A stretch of 64,000 nucleotides of DNA from Janthinobacterium psychrotolerans (GCF_001677885.1 NZ_LOCQ01000053.1:158631-222630); one strand, 5' to 3'. Numbered from the stretch's first letter, positions 27,767-36,606 are shown. The notes: generated by a model from the sequence alone, not told the origin. Made by a program: numbers and translations.

Positions 27767-30658
27767 TTAGCTGGCCAGCGCCAGCAAATCCACCACTTCC
27801 AGCCCCGCCAGGTCTTGCGTCGTATTGCCCGCAAACGCGGCGCGGCTAGGCTGGCCGTCCTTCAGCCAGGTACGGGTGACGGCCTTGATCTGCTCCAGCG
27901 TGCAGGTCAAGACGCCCGTGCGGAACTGCTGGCGCACCGCTTCGGTGGTGCCGCGCTGCTGCATGTTCCAGGCCGTCAGCGCTTCGGCATACGGCGAGTG
28001 CGGCTTGTCCAGGCCCTTGATCACGCAGATGATGGCCTCTTCCACTTGTTCCTGCGAGAACGCGCCGTCGAGGATCTGCGTCAATGTCAGGTCGAAGTCG
28101 GCGTAGGTGCCGGCCAGGCGCGGATCGCGGTAGGAACTCAATGTAAACGTGCCGGCGCCGGCCGCATAGCTGGCGCTGCCGCCATAGGCGCCGCCTTTTT
28201 CGCGCAGCGCCGTATGCAGCACCTGATTGGTCATCAGCTCGGCCGCCACGGCCAGGGCCGCCGCATCCGGGCTATGCACGCCGGGCACGGTCCAGGAGAC
28301 GAAGCAATGGTTGATCTGGCTGGTCGCATGCAGCGCCGTATTGGCCAGCGGCATCGGCACCACCGGCGGGGCGTTCACGGCGCCCTCTTCCACCACTTCT
28401 TCCCTGGCGGCGGCCGTGTCGACCTTGGGCAGGTCCAGCAGGCCGGCCAGGATCACGCCGTCCTGGTCCAGGCCCGCGCACAGCACGGTCGGCGGCTGGG
28501 CGATGATGTGGGCGTGCAGGGCATCGAGCTCGCGCGCGATTTCCTGCAGGCCTTCCGAGGTCTTGCTCAGCTGCTGCAGGCGACGGTAGAACGGCAGCGC
28601 GGCCGGGCCGCCGATGATGTCGTCGAAGCGGCGCGTCGGCGACAGCGGCGCGGTCGAGGCCAGCATGGCGTAGCGGCTGCCGGACTCGGCCAGGCTACTC
28701 AATTTGTCCTGCACCAGGCTTTCGATCAGGAAGGCCAGGCGCTCTTCTTCATCGAAGCGCGGCTTGGCGATCCAGGCCGACAGCACGGCGGCGATCGCCT
28801 CGTGTTCTTCGCGCAGGCCGCTGGCCGAGAACGACAGTTCCACGCGCATCGTCTGTTGCGGGCGGGGAATCGCTTCCAGGCCGATATGGAACGACGGCAC
28901 CATGCTCTGGCGCCAGGCGCTGGCGTCGTCGAACGACATCTCGCCGACACCGAGTTCGGGCGCCAGGTCGGTGTACAGGCGCAGCCACGGCCACGATGCT
29001 TCGGGCAGGTGCGACACGTCGTACAGCACGTTGGCGTAGCTGATGCCGTTCGAGGCGATCGAAAACGCCACCGCGCCATTGACGGCGTCGGGTATGGCCA
29101 GCGCCGGGCGCGGATGGGCGCTGACGTCGCCCGGGCGGATGCGCGGCAGCACTTCCGAGTTCGACGGCAATTGCTGGTGCGCGTCGAGCGCGGCGGACTC
29201 GGCAACAATGTGCGCGCGCTGCTCGTCGCTCAAGCTGGCCTGCAAGGCTGCCAGTTTGGCGTCTTCCTGCGCGGCGCGTTCCGTGAAGAAAGCGGCGTCG
29301 GGCACCACGCGGGTGGTCAAACGGGTCGGATTGGCGATCAGGTCGCGCACCAACTGCTTGAAAAACTCCGGATCGGCTATCTGCTGTTCCAGCGTTTCCA
29401 GGATGGCCGCATTGTCGAAGGCATCCATCACATCGCCGTCATACATGGCCAGTGGCAGCGCGTGCAGCAAGCGGCCGAGGCCGTAAGGCATGCGGCCGCT
29501 GCTGATTTCGCGCTGGCCGTATTTGATATCGCGCAGGGCCGCATGCAGCACGGCGGCCGGAATGCCCTCTTCGGCCGTTTCTTCCAGCGCGGCCCAGATG
29601 CGGGTGTGCGCATCGGCGATCTGCTCTTCCGTCAGGCCTTCCATGCCGATATGGAACACCATCTGGCGCGTGCCGGCGTCGCGGCCGTTCATGTCCGACG
29701 GGCGGCCGTAACCGGCCGATTCCATCGCGCGCATCACCGGCGCCGACGATTCACCGAGCAAGCCGGCCGACAGCAGGTGGGCGTGATAGAACGCCAGCGG
29801 ATCGGACGATTCGCCCAGCAGCCATGCGAATTGCAGGCCGAATTCATCGTCGCGCGCTTCCTGCGACGGAATTTTCACGATATTTTCCTGTGGCGCGGTC
29901 CAGGCGGGGGCCAGTTGCGGCAGGCGGCGCGGTGAAAAACCGCTCAGTTTCGACAGCACGCGCTCGGCGACTTGCTGTTGCACGGCCGACGCTTCGATAT
30001 TGCCTGAGGTCATGATCACGGCTTGCGAAGGATGGTAGTGGCTGGCGTGGAATTGTTTCAGCATCTCATGCGTCAGCTCCGGGATATCGAGCGGATCGCC
30101 GCCCGATTCGACTTCGTACGTGGTGCCCTTGAGCAAGGTACTGGCGATGCCGCTGTCGAGCGCACGCATGGGGCTGTTGAAGGCGCCCTTCATTTCATTG
30201 AAGACGATGCCCTGATACACCAGCTTGTCGCCTTCGAAGGCATGGCGCCAGCCTTCCTGGCGGAAGTTCAGGTAGTCGAGATTCGGGAAGAACGCCGCGT
30301 CCAGATAGACGTCCAGCAGATTGAAGAAATCCTTGCGGTCGGTGCTGGCGAACGGATACACGGTGCGGTCCGGGTAGGTCATCGCATTCATGAAGGTGGC
30401 CGTCGAGCGGCGCAGCATCGAGAAGAAGGGGTCGCGCACCGGGTAGCGGGCCGAGCCGCACAGGGCCAGGTGTTCCAAGATATGCGCGCGGCCGTCGCTC
30501 ACTTCAGGCACGGTGGGAAAAGCCACCAGGAACACCATTTCAGCCTGCTCGGTATGCATATGGATATGGCGCATGCCCGATGCGGGCTCGACGTATTGCT
30601 CGATGGTTGCCTGCAAGACTGGAATGAAGTTGCTGCTGACTTTTTCAAATGTGCTCAT
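27767..30658 (-). CDS. M16-family (insulinase/PreP-like) zinc metallopeptidase
   Basis: 963 residues from MSTFEKVSSN at 30658. The inverted zinc motif HxxEH is HILEH at about 59-63 and the third ligand lies in GIVFNEMKGAF about 75 residues later, as in presequence-protease (M16C) enzymes. The single chain contains four M16 folds (two catalytic-type halves). It should degrade peptides in the cytosol. In-frame upstream starts at 30709 (ATG) and 30727 (GTG) would add 17-23 polar residues; they lack better ribosome-binding sites. The gene is divergent from the histidine kinase operon. Confidence 0.9.
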   Translation of the reverse strand: MSTFEKVSSNFIPVLQATIEQYVEPASGMRHIHMHTEQAEMVFLVAFPTVPEVSDGRAHILEHLALCGSARYPVRDPFFSMLRRSTATFMNAMTYPDRTVYPFASTDRKDFFNLLDVYLDAAFFPNLDYLNFRQEGWRHAFEGDKLVYQGIVFNEMKGAFNSPMRALDSGIASTLLKGTTYEVESGGDPLDIPELTHEMLKQFHASHYHPSQAVIMTSGNIEASAVQQQVAERVLSKLSGFSPRRLPQLAPAWTAPQENIVKIPSQEARDDEFGLQFAWLLGESSDPLAFYHAHLLSAGLLGESSAPVMRAMESAGYGRPSDMNGRDAGTRQMVFHIGMEGLTEEQIADAHTRIWAALEETAEEGIPAAVLHAALRDIKYGQREISSGRMPYGLGRLLHALPLAMYDGDVMDAFDNAAILETLEQQIADPEFFKQLVRDLIANPTRLTTRVVPDAAFFTERAAQEDAKLAALQASLSDEQRAHIVAESAALDAHQQLPSNSEVLPRIRPGDVSAHPRPALAIPDAVNGAVAFSIASNGISYANVLYDVSHLPEASWPWLRLYTDLAPELGVGEMSFDDASAWRQSMVPSFHIGLEAIPRPQQTMRVELSFSASGLREEHEAIAAVLSAWIAKPRFDEEERLAFLIESLVQDKLSSLAESGSRYAMLASTAPLSPTRRFDDIIGGPAALPFYRRLQQLSKTSEGLQEIARELDALHAHIIAQPPTVLCAGLDQDGVILAGLLDLPKVDTAAAREEVVEEGAVNAPPVVPMPLANTALHATSQINHCFVSWTVPGVHSPDAAALAVAAELMTNQVLHTALREKGGAYGGSASYAAGAGTFTLSSYRDPRLAGTYADFDLTLTQILDGAFSQEQVEEAIICVIKGLDKPHSPYAEALTAWNMQQRGTTEAVRQQFRTGVLTCTLEQIKAVTRTWLKDGQPSRAAFAGNTTQDLAGLEVVDLLALAS

Positions 30659-30865
30659 GCGGTATGGGATCTCTGCTGTAGGTGACTGGGACTGACTCGG
30701 GGCTTGCATCGTATCTTGGGGCAACACGGCGAAAAGCCAGGGCTGGCCGCCGGTGTAAGGATGCTTTTTAGGTTTATTCCTATTGTACTAGGACTATTCG
30801 CAGCGCGCCGCCGGCAGTCCGGGCAGCGGGCAAGGCGGCGTCATCGGATATGCGCTTGGCGTACC

Positions 30866-32317
30866 ATGCGCCTTTTCCCACGCTCCCCTGCCGAAGGCCG
30901 CACCTTGTCCAGACTTTCATTTCGCCAACTGCTATTTGCCGCGTTTATCCTGACGGCCGGCATCATGACAGCGACCTCCGTGCAAGCCTTGCTGACCCTG
31001 GAACGCCTGGCGCAGCTGGGCCGCGACACGGCGGCGCAGGCGATTGTCCTGACGGAGCAGTCGCAGCGCCTGGCCGAACGCACGCTGGCGATGGAGCGCA
31101 GCGCGCGCCAGTTCATGGTGCTGGACGACCCGGTGTTTCGCGAACGCTACGCCAGCGCGCGCGAAGAGGCGGCCGGCGCGCTGGCCGTGCTGAACCGCGC
31201 CACGCCCCATTTTGCGCCACAGCTGGCCGACGAATGGACGGCGCAGGCCGAGTCGGCCTGGGAAGTATTGCAAGCTGGCAAGAAGCGCAAGCGCGACGGC
31301 CACGCCGTGGTGTCGCGCGCCTTTGTGCGCATGGCGCAGATCAACGACACCGTCGCGCGCGACAGCAAGACGGAGATCGGCAGCCGCAATGACGATTTGC
31401 TGGTCGAACTGGAACGCCAGCGCCGGCTGCTGGGTCTGCTGGTGATCGGCGCTGTGGTGCTGGCGGCCGTGCTGGCCACCTGCTTTGGCTTCTTGCTGTC
31501 GCGTCCGCTGCGCCGCATCGAGCGCGCCATTGAACGCCTGGGCGACAAGCGCTACGACCAGACCATCGTTGTCGGCGGCCCGGCCGATACGCGCTTGCTG
31601 GGCCAGCAGCTGGACTGGCTGCGCCAGCGCCTGGCCAGCCTCGACGCCGACAAGGAACGCTTTTTGCGCCATATCTCGCATGAATTGAAAACCCCGCTGG
31701 CGGCCTTGCGCGAAGGCGTGGCGCTGCTGGAAGACGAGGTGGCCGGCAAACTCAGCGATGGCCAGCGCGAAATCGCCGGCATCCTGCAGCAGAACACGGC
31801 GTCCTTGCAAACCCAGATCGAAGACTTGCTGCGCTACAATACCGCCGCTTTTGACGCCCAGCACCTGGCGCACAGCAAGGTCGACCTGCTGGCGTTGCTG
31901 CACGATGTGGTGGCGGCGCAGCAATTGCAATGGCAGGCGCGCCGCCTGACCATCGACATCCGGGGCGACTCGCTGGTGCTCAAGGTCGATCGCGACAAGC
32001 TGGCCACCGTGCTGGCCAACCTGCTGTCGAACGCCGTGCGCTTCAGCCCCGAGGGCGGCAGCGTGCGCTTTGAACTGTCGGGCGACCAGGGTTGCGCCCG
32101 CATCGACTGCATCGACCAGGGCGCCGGTGTCGCGCCCGAAGATGCCGAACGCATTTTCGAGCCGTTTTACCAGGGCGTGCGCCAAGTGGCCGGCGCGCGC
32201 AACGGCAATGGCATCGGCCTGTCCATCGTGCGCGAATATATTGCCGCCCACGATGGCCGCGTCCTTCTTTTACCGCGCCCGGCCGGCGCTCACTTTCGGA
32301 TAGAACTGCCTTTATGA
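30866..32317 (+). CDS. glrK: GlrK/QseE-like sensor histidine kinase
   Basis: 483 residues from the ATG at 30866. TM1 at about 20-42, a helical periplasmic sensor of about 145 residues, TM2 at about 189-212, a HAMP-like linker, the dimerisation H-box FLRHISHELKTPLAAL with H272, and an ATPase domain with NLLSNAVRFS, DQGAGV and GNGIGLSIV boxes. The order kinase / coiled-coil lipoprotein / sigma-54 response regulator matches the glrK-qseG-glrR (qseEGF) locus of enterobacteria, which is why I give the symbol. The stop overlaps the next start by 4 bp (ATGA). Signal unknown; in enterobacteria it responds to envelope conditions. Confidence 0.85.
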   Translation: MRLFPRSPAEGRTLSRLSFRQLLFAAFILTAGIMTATSVQALLTLERLAQLGRDTAAQAIVLTEQSQRLAERTLAMERSARQFMVLDDPVFRERYASAREEAAGALAVLNRATPHFAPQLADEWTAQAESAWEVLQAGKKRKRDGHAVVSRAFVRMAQINDTVARDSKTEIGSRNDDLLVELERQRRLLGLLVIGAVVLAAVLATCFGFLLSRPLRRIERAIERLGDKRYDQTIVVGGPADTRLLGQQLDWLRQRLASLDADKERFLRHISHELKTPLAALREGVALLEDEVAGKLSDGQREIAGILQQNTASLQTQIEDLLRYNTAAFDAQHLAHSKVDLLALLHDVVAAQQLQWQARRLTIDIRGDSLVLKVDRDKLATVLANLLSNAVRFSPEGGSVRFELSGDQGCARIDCIDQGAGVAPEDAERIFEPFYQGVRQVAGARNGNGIGLSIVREYIAAHDGRVLLLPRPAGAHFRIELPL

Positions 32318-32856
32318 TGATCAAATTTTCCGCGCCGTTATGGGCCGCCAGCGTGTTGCTGCTGGCCGGCTGCGCCGCGCCAGCGCCGAAACAACCGCCC
32401 GTGCTGGTGCAAACGCCGCCGCGCATCGTCGTCGTCGCCGATCCCAAGCTGACCGAACTGCTGGCCTACCAGGCCAGCCTGCGCCTGATGACGCCGTCCG
32501 AACTGGTCAAGGCCCAGCTGGAACTGGCGCGCGCCGACCATGCGCCGCACAACACCATCCGCCGCGCCATGCTGCAGGCCACCCTGCGCACGCCCGGCGA
32601 CCTGGCGCGTGCGCAAACCCTGCTCGATGCGATCACGCAAGCGTCCAGCGACGAAGCGAAACTGCTGGCGCCGCTGGCGCAGGTCCTGTCCGGCCAGTAT
32701 GCCGACCTGCGGCGCCAGGACGAGGTGGTGGAAAAACTCAACGGCCAGCTGCGCGAGGCCCAGCGCCGCAACGACCAGCTCAATGAAAAACTCGAAGCGC
32801 TGAAAAACATCGAGCGCAGCCTGTCGGTGCGCCCCGCCGCGGGAGCGCCGAAATGA
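32314..32856 (+). CDS. QseG-like coiled-coil lipoprotein
   Basis: 180 residues. Lipoprotein signal with lipobox LLLAGC (Cys near residue 20), then a Pro-rich segment, a helical region and a strong C-terminal coiled coil (RRQDEVVEKLNGQLREAQRR continuing to about 170). Sits between glrK and glrR exactly where QseG (YfhG) lies in enterobacteria; QseG is an outer-membrane lipoprotein that contacts the kinase. Sequence similarity to QseG itself cannot be measured here. Overlaps the kinase gene by 4 bp and the regulator gene by 4 bp. Confidence 0.75.
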   Translation: MMIKFSAPLWAASVLLLAGCAAPAPKQPPVLVQTPPRIVVVADPKLTELLAYQASLRLMTPSELVKAQLELARADHAPHNTIRRAMLQATLRTPGDLARAQTLLDAITQASSDEAKLLAPLAQVLSGQYADLRRQDEVVEKLNGQLREAQRRNDQLNEKLEALKNIERSLSVRPAAGAPK

Positions 32857-34226
32857 ACGGCTTGACCCATCCCCATATCTTGCTGGTCGATGACGACCCC
32901 GACCTGCTGCGCCTGCTGACGATACGCCTGCAGGCTGGCAACTACCGGGTGACGGCGGTGGGCAGCGCGGAAGCGGCGCTGGCGCGCCTGGCGGTCGAAC
33001 TGCCGGCGCTGGTCATTACCGATGTGCAATTGCCGGGCCGCGACGGCCTGGCTCTGTTCGACGATATCCGCCGCCAGCACGCGGCCCTGCCGGTGATATT
33101 GCTCACGGCCCACGGCACCATCCCCGACGCCGTCGACGCCACCGCGCGTGGCGCCTTTGCGTATCTGACGAAACCGTTCGACGGCAAGGCGCTGATGGAA
33201 AAAGTGGCGTATGCCGTCAACCTGTCGACCGTGATGCCGGCCGCAGCCTCAAACGACGAGAGCTGGCGCGCCGAGCTGATCAGCCGCAGCGCGCAGATGG
33301 CCGAACTGCTGGCGGAAGCCAAGCTGGTGGCCGGCTCCGACGCCAGCATATTGATACGCGGCCCCAGCGGCACCGGCAAGGAATTGCTGGCGCGCGCGCT
33401 GCACAACGCCAGCCGCCGCGCCAAGGCGCCGTTTATCGCCGTCAACTGCGGCGCGATTCCCGAGCAGCTGCTGGAATCGGAACTGTTCGGCCATGTGAAG
33501 GGTTCTTTCACGGGGGCGGTGGGCAACCGCGAAGGCCTGTTCCAGGCGGCCGACGGCGGCACCCTGTTTTTGGACGAGATCGGCGACATGCCGCTGCCGC
33601 TGCAAGTGAAATTGCTGCGCGTGCTGCAGGAGCGGGCCGTGCGCCCGGTCGGCTCCGACCAGACGCGGGCGATCGACGTGCGCCTGCTGTCGGCCACTCA
33701 CCGCGACCTGGATGTGGCAATGGCAGAGGGGCAATTTCGTGAAGACCTGTATTACCGCCTGAACGTGGTGACCTTGACCCTGCCGCCGTTGGCCGAGCGC
33801 CGCGAAGATATTGCTCTGCTGGCCAACCACTTCCTGCACAAGCTGGCCGACAAATATCAGAAACCATTGAACGGTTTTGCGCCCGATGCGCTGACGGCAC
33901 TGGTCAGCGCGCCCTGGCCCGGCAATGTGCGCCAGCTGGTCAATGTGGTCGAGCAAGTGTGCGCGCTGGCCACCGCCCCCCTGGTGCCCTTGAGCCTGGT
34001 ACAGCGCGCGCTGCGCGTGCCGTCCCTCGAAGCGCTCAGCTATAACGAAGCCAAGCAGCGCTTCGAGCGCGACTACCTGGTTCAGTTGCTGCGCCTGACG
34101 GACGGCAACGTGGCCGACGCCGCCAGACTGGCCGACCGCAACCGCACCGAGTTCTACCGTTTGCTGCAGAAATACGAGCTCACGCCGGCCCTGTTCCGCG
34201 GCGAAAACGACCCTGTCGCCGAATAG
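32853..34226 (+). CDS. glrR: GlrR/QseF-like sigma-54-dependent response regulator
   Basis: 457 residues in three domains: receiver (about 8-120, phosphorylatable D57 in VITDVQLPG, DDD at 13-15), AAA+ sigma-54 interaction domain (Walker A GPSGTGKE, the sigma-54 loop as GSFTGA instead of the common GAFTGA, Walker B TLFLDEIGDMPL), and a C-terminal Fis-type helix-turn-helix (DGNVADAARLADRNRTEFYR). Activates sigma-54 promoters when phosphorylated by the kinase of the same operon. The very end of the gene contains one of two TGTC-N10-GACA sites that precede a sigma-54 promoter downstream. Confidence 0.9.
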   Translation: MNGLTHPHILLVDDDPDLLRLLTIRLQAGNYRVTAVGSAEAALARLAVELPALVITDVQLPGRDGLALFDDIRRQHAALPVILLTAHGTIPDAVDATARGAFAYLTKPFDGKALMEKVAYAVNLSTVMPAAASNDESWRAELISRSAQMAELLAEAKLVAGSDASILIRGPSGTGKELLARALHNASRRAKAPFIAVNCGAIPEQLLESELFGHVKGSFTGAVGNREGLFQAADGGTLFLDEIGDMPLPLQVKLLRVLQERAVRPVGSDQTRAIDVRLLSATHRDLDVAMAEGQFREDLYYRLNVVTLTLPPLAERREDIALLANHFLHKLADKYQKPLNGFAPDALTALVSAPWPGNVRQLVNVVEQVCALATAPLVPLSLVQRALRVPSLEALSYNEAKQRFERDYLVQLLRLTDGNVADAARLADRNRTEFYRLLQKYELTPALFRGENDPVAE

Positions 34227-34231
34227 CGACA
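34214..34231. promoter_or_regulatory. Putative GlrR activator site 1 (TGTC-N10-GACA)
   Basis: TGTCGCCGAATAGCGACA, overlapping the glrR stop codon. It fits the TGTC-N10-GACA pattern described for GlrR sites upstream of enterobacterial glmY, and lies about 190 bp upstream of the sigma-54 promoter. Confidence 0.7.
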
Positions 34232-34290
34232 AAAATAAACCCTTTTAAATCAATGGTTTAAGTTTGATGATTGATATGGTGCTCATAGTG

Positions 34291-34308
34291 TGTCGCCATC
34301 CGGCGACA
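34291..34308. promoter_or_regulatory. Putative GlrR activator site 2 (TGTC-N10-GACA)
   Basis: TGTCGCCATCCGGCGACA, a second exact match to TGTC-N10-GACA with the same TGTCGCC/GCGACA edges as site 1. It lies 77 bp downstream of site 1 and about 100 bp upstream of the -24 element. Confidence 0.75.
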
Positions 34309-34359
34309 AAAAGCGCGGGTTTTCGGGCCGTGCCAGCCCGAAAAAAGGAAATTGGTAGC

Positions 34360-34372
34360 CAAGTGGTTGATT
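34360..34372 (-). promoter_or_regulatory. IHF-binding site consensus
   Basis: Read on the minus strand the sequence is AATCAACCACTTG, a full match to WATCARNNNNTTR. It is placed between the two activator sites and the -24/-12 promoter, where IHF bends DNA in many sigma-54 promoters. Confidence 0.65.
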
Positions 34373-34391
34373 TCAAAGAGATTATAAAAGC

Positions 34392-34407
34392 TGGCACGGC
34401 CTTTGCT
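34392..34407 (+). promoter_or_regulatory. Sigma-54 (-24/-12) promoter of the BON-domain gene
   Basis: TGGCACGGCCTTTGCT fits TGGCACG-N4-TTGCW completely, with the GG and GC doublets at the required spacing. Transcription should start near 34418, about 66 nt upstream of the BON-protein ATG. Confidence 0.85.
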
Positions 34408-34483
34408 ACATGGGTAGATGTAACGCTCCAAAGTGTTGCTTTAACCAAGTAAGAAGCTTTTAACTTTATTGAGAGGAACTACC

Positions 34484-34846
34484 ATGCAAACATCGAAACT
34501 GTTCAATACCCTGGTTGCCGCTATCGTTCTGTCGGGCGCCTCGATCACCGCTTCGCATGCCGCTGACTCCGCACCAAAAGCACAAGCTCCTGCTGACACC
34601 GTGGTTGCCGCCAACGCCGCTGCTGCCGTACCTGATGAAACCATCACCTCGTCGGCCAAGGCCGCCCTGGGTGCCGATGCTCAAGCCGCTACCCTGCCGG
34701 TGAACGTGGCAACGAAACAAGGCGTGGTCGTGCTGTCGGGCGACGTGCCGAGCGCCGAAGCAGGCGACCGCATCGTGCAGATCGTCGCTTCCGTGAGCGG
34801 CGTGAAAGAAATCAAGAACGAGCTGAAAGTCAAAGCCGCCGGCTAA
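34484..34846 (+). CDS. BON-domain periplasmic protein
   Basis: 120 residues from the ATG at 34484 (AGAGGA ribosome-binding site). Signal peptide about 1-27 (cleavage near SHA-ADS), an Ala/Pro-rich linker, then one BON domain (about 50-118: ITSSAKAALGADAQAATLPV, GVVVLSGDVPSAEAGDRIVQ, IVASVSGVKEIKNELKV), as in OsmY. BON domains associate with phospholipid membranes and the periplasmic envelope. It stands alone between glrR and a strong terminator and is preceded by a consensus sigma-54 promoter with GlrR-type sites, so it is the best candidate target of the adjacent two-component system. Confidence 0.88.
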   Translation: MQTSKLFNTLVAAIVLSGASITASHAADSAPKAQAPADTVVAANAAAAVPDETITSSAKAALGADAQAATLPVNVATKQGVVVLSGDVPSAEAGDRIVQIVASVSGVKEIKNELKVKAAG

Positions 34847-34888
34847 CGCCCTCGCGGTAACGCCTCGCGCTGTACTTTACTCCGGGTT

Positions 34889-34916
34889 GCCCTGTCTGCG
34901 GACAGGGCATTTTTTT
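34889..34916 (+). terminator. Rho-independent terminator of the BON gene
   Basis: Perfect 8-bp stem GCCCTGTC / GACAGGGC with loop TGCG, followed by A and seven T. It is 42 bp after the BON stop and 11 bp before the convergent rhaK stop; the T-run serves the plus strand only. Confidence 0.92.
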
Positions 34917-34927
34917 GCCCGTTGAGT

Positions 34928-36280
34928 TTATCGTGTCAGCAGCGCCCGCCATTGTTCCTTGTACCTCGCCAATCCCTCTGACGAAAGCGGCTGCACTACC
35001 GTCGATACCATGGCCGGGACGCTGCCCCACCGATGCAACATCCACCCGCCGCAAGTGGTGCCGCTGGCATCCTGCGACACGGCCACTTCCCGGCCCGGCC
35101 GCAGGGCCGCCAGCAAGGAGGCGAAATGGGGGTTGTCGGTAAAGCTGCCCTCCACCGTGACCGGCCCCTGCGCACCCAGAACCTCCAGGCAATAGTCGCT
35201 CATCAGCGCGCAGTACAAGGTGGCCAGCGCATAGTGTTCCTGCGGTGTACGAGGTTCGCGGCCAACGATGCGCCCGGTCTGCCCGACGAATGGCCCGCCG
35301 GACTCGGCAAAACAGGGCAGCGCCACGGTGCCGTGGTGCACCAGTCTTTCGATATCGGCCACATCGCACACTTGCGGCGACGCACCCGCCAGCACGGAAA
35401 ACTCGCGCCCGCCCATAAAGCGCATGCAGGCCACCGGTTGCCCCAGCGCATTCACGTTGGCCAGCATGTCGGCCGTTTCGTCGAGCCGGTCCAGTGGCGC
35501 GCCAAACGCGGCCGCAATCGCCCAGGTGCCGGTCGACAGGACCGTGCGCGGCTGCTCGTGTGCGTCCGCCTCCAGGTAGCGCAGCAGCGAGGCATTGCTG
35601 TCATGGATGCCGCACAGCACCTGGCAATCGCGCAGCGCGGGGTTGCCGCGCACTGGCCCCAGCGCCGTCCAGGCCGATTGCAGCGGCGGAAACAGCTGCG
35701 TCCATTCCATGTGATGCACCAGCGAAGAAAACGTTCCCTGCTGCGGCTGCCACAAATCAGTATGGCAACCGAGCGAGGTCACTTCGCTGGCCGCCACGCC
35801 GCACAAGCGCCAGGCCCAGTATTGCGGGTAGGTCAAGATATGGCGCGCGCGGGCAAATTGTTGCGGATAGGTTTTGGCCAGCCAGTACAGCTGCAAGCCC
35901 AGGTTCAGCCCGCAGGGCAGTTGTGGCGACAGGCTGTCGGCAAAGGCGGGCCGCAGCTTCTCGTACTCGGCCGCCAGCGCCTGCGGCAACGTCGATTCAT
36001 AGTCGAGGATGGGCAGCACCAGCCCGTCGTCGTCGACCAGCGCCGCCGTGGCGCCGTGCGTGACGGGCACGATGGCGCTGATGCGGGCCAGGCCGGCAAA
36101 GCTCGCCAGCGTGCCCTGCAGCCAGTCCCACAGGCGTTCCGTATCGTGGTGCGGATACAGTCCGGTGGCAACGATGCTGTTCGGGCAGCGCTGTTCGGCC
36201 AGAATGGCGCCGGCGGTATCGAGCAAGGTCAGCTTGGCATTGGTCTTGCCGATATCGAGTACAACGGTGGCGTCGATAAT
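34928..36280 (-). CDS. rhaK: FGGY-family rhamnulokinase-type sugar kinase
   Basis: About 450 residues. ATPase-fold N-terminus VVLDIGKTNAKLTLLD, central LSTGTWAIAAAF and C-terminal SGTTCGGWMLHRWG fit the FGGY/L-fuculokinase-like family. It should phosphorylate rhamnulose; in Rhizobium leguminosarum the equivalent RhaK is also needed for rhamnose transport. Last gene of the rha operon. No ATG, GTG or TTG fits well: AAGGAGG (36286-36292, overlapping the rhaU stop) is followed after 5 nt by ATT at 36280, which I take as the likely start. The alternative ATG at 36340 would overlap rhaU by 50 bp. Confidence 0.82.
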   Translation of the reverse strand: MIDATVVLDIGKTNAKLTLLDTAGAILAEQRCPNSIVATGLYPHHDTERLWDWLQGTLASFAGLARISAIVPVTHGATAALVDDDGLVLPILDYESTLPQALAAEYEKLRPAFADSLSPQLPCGLNLGLQLYWLAKTYPQQFARARHILTYPQYWAWRLCGVAASEVTSLGCHTDLWQPQQGTFSSLVHHMEWTQLFPPLQSAWTALGPVRGNPALRDCQVLCGIHDSNASLLRYLEADAHEQPRTVLSTGTWAIAAAFGAPLDRLDETADMLANVNALGQPVACMRFMGGREFSVLAGASPQVCDVADIERLVHHGTVALPCFAESGGPFVGQTGRIVGREPRTPQEHYALATLYCALMSDYCLEVLGAQGPVTVEGSFTDNPHFASLLAALRPGREVAVSQDASGTTCGGWMLHRWGSVPAMVSTVVQPLSSEGLARYKEQWRALLTR

Positions 36281-36290
36281 CTGGCCCTCC

Positions 36291-36605
36291 TTATGCAAGA
36301 TGAAATACGGGCGCCAGCGGCACCACGACGGGCGAGGCATCGGCCTGCGTGTCCATCAGGTCGGCCATATGGTCCCACCAGCGGCGCATCACCGGATGCT
36401 GCGGCAGCGCGTCCATCGCGTGGCCGTCGGTGCGGCGCAGCACGGCAAACAGCGCACCTGTGCCTGCATCGAGAAAGATGCTGTAGTCGCGCACGCCGGA
36501 TTCATGCAGCAAGGCCGCCAGCTCGGGCCAGATGGCATCGTGGCGGCGTTGATATTCGGCGGCATGGCCGGCTTTGAGCTGCATCCTGAAAGCGATTTGT
36601 TCCAT
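36291..36605 (-). CDS. rhaU: L-rhamnose mutarotase
   Basis: 104 residues, the full size of this family (RhaM in E. coli, RhaU in rhizobia). Key parts: [19 protein letters not shown] with the catalytic-type His, the DYSIFLD strand and [15 protein letters not shown] with the paired Trp. Interconverts alpha and beta anomers of L-rhamnose so that the isomerase receives its preferred form. One base separates it from the permease gene upstream. Confidence 0.95.
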   Translation of the reverse strand: MEQIAFRMQLKAGHAAEYQRRHDAIWPELAALLHESGVRDYSIFLDAGTGALFAVLRRTDGHAMDALPQHPVMRRWWDHMADLMDTQADASPVVVPLAPVFHLA

Positions 36606-36606
36606 A

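Noticed and set aside
34325..34340. Minus-strand TGGCACG at the same place, considered as a second sigma-54 promoter.
   Set aside because: The -12 part reads GAAAA instead of TTGC, so the element is incomplete.
34320..34344. Perfect 9-bp hairpin TTTTCGGGC / GCCCGAAAA between the GlrR sites and the IHF site, considered as a terminator of glrR.
   Set aside because: No T-run follows on either strand; it might have a structural role, but termination is not supported.
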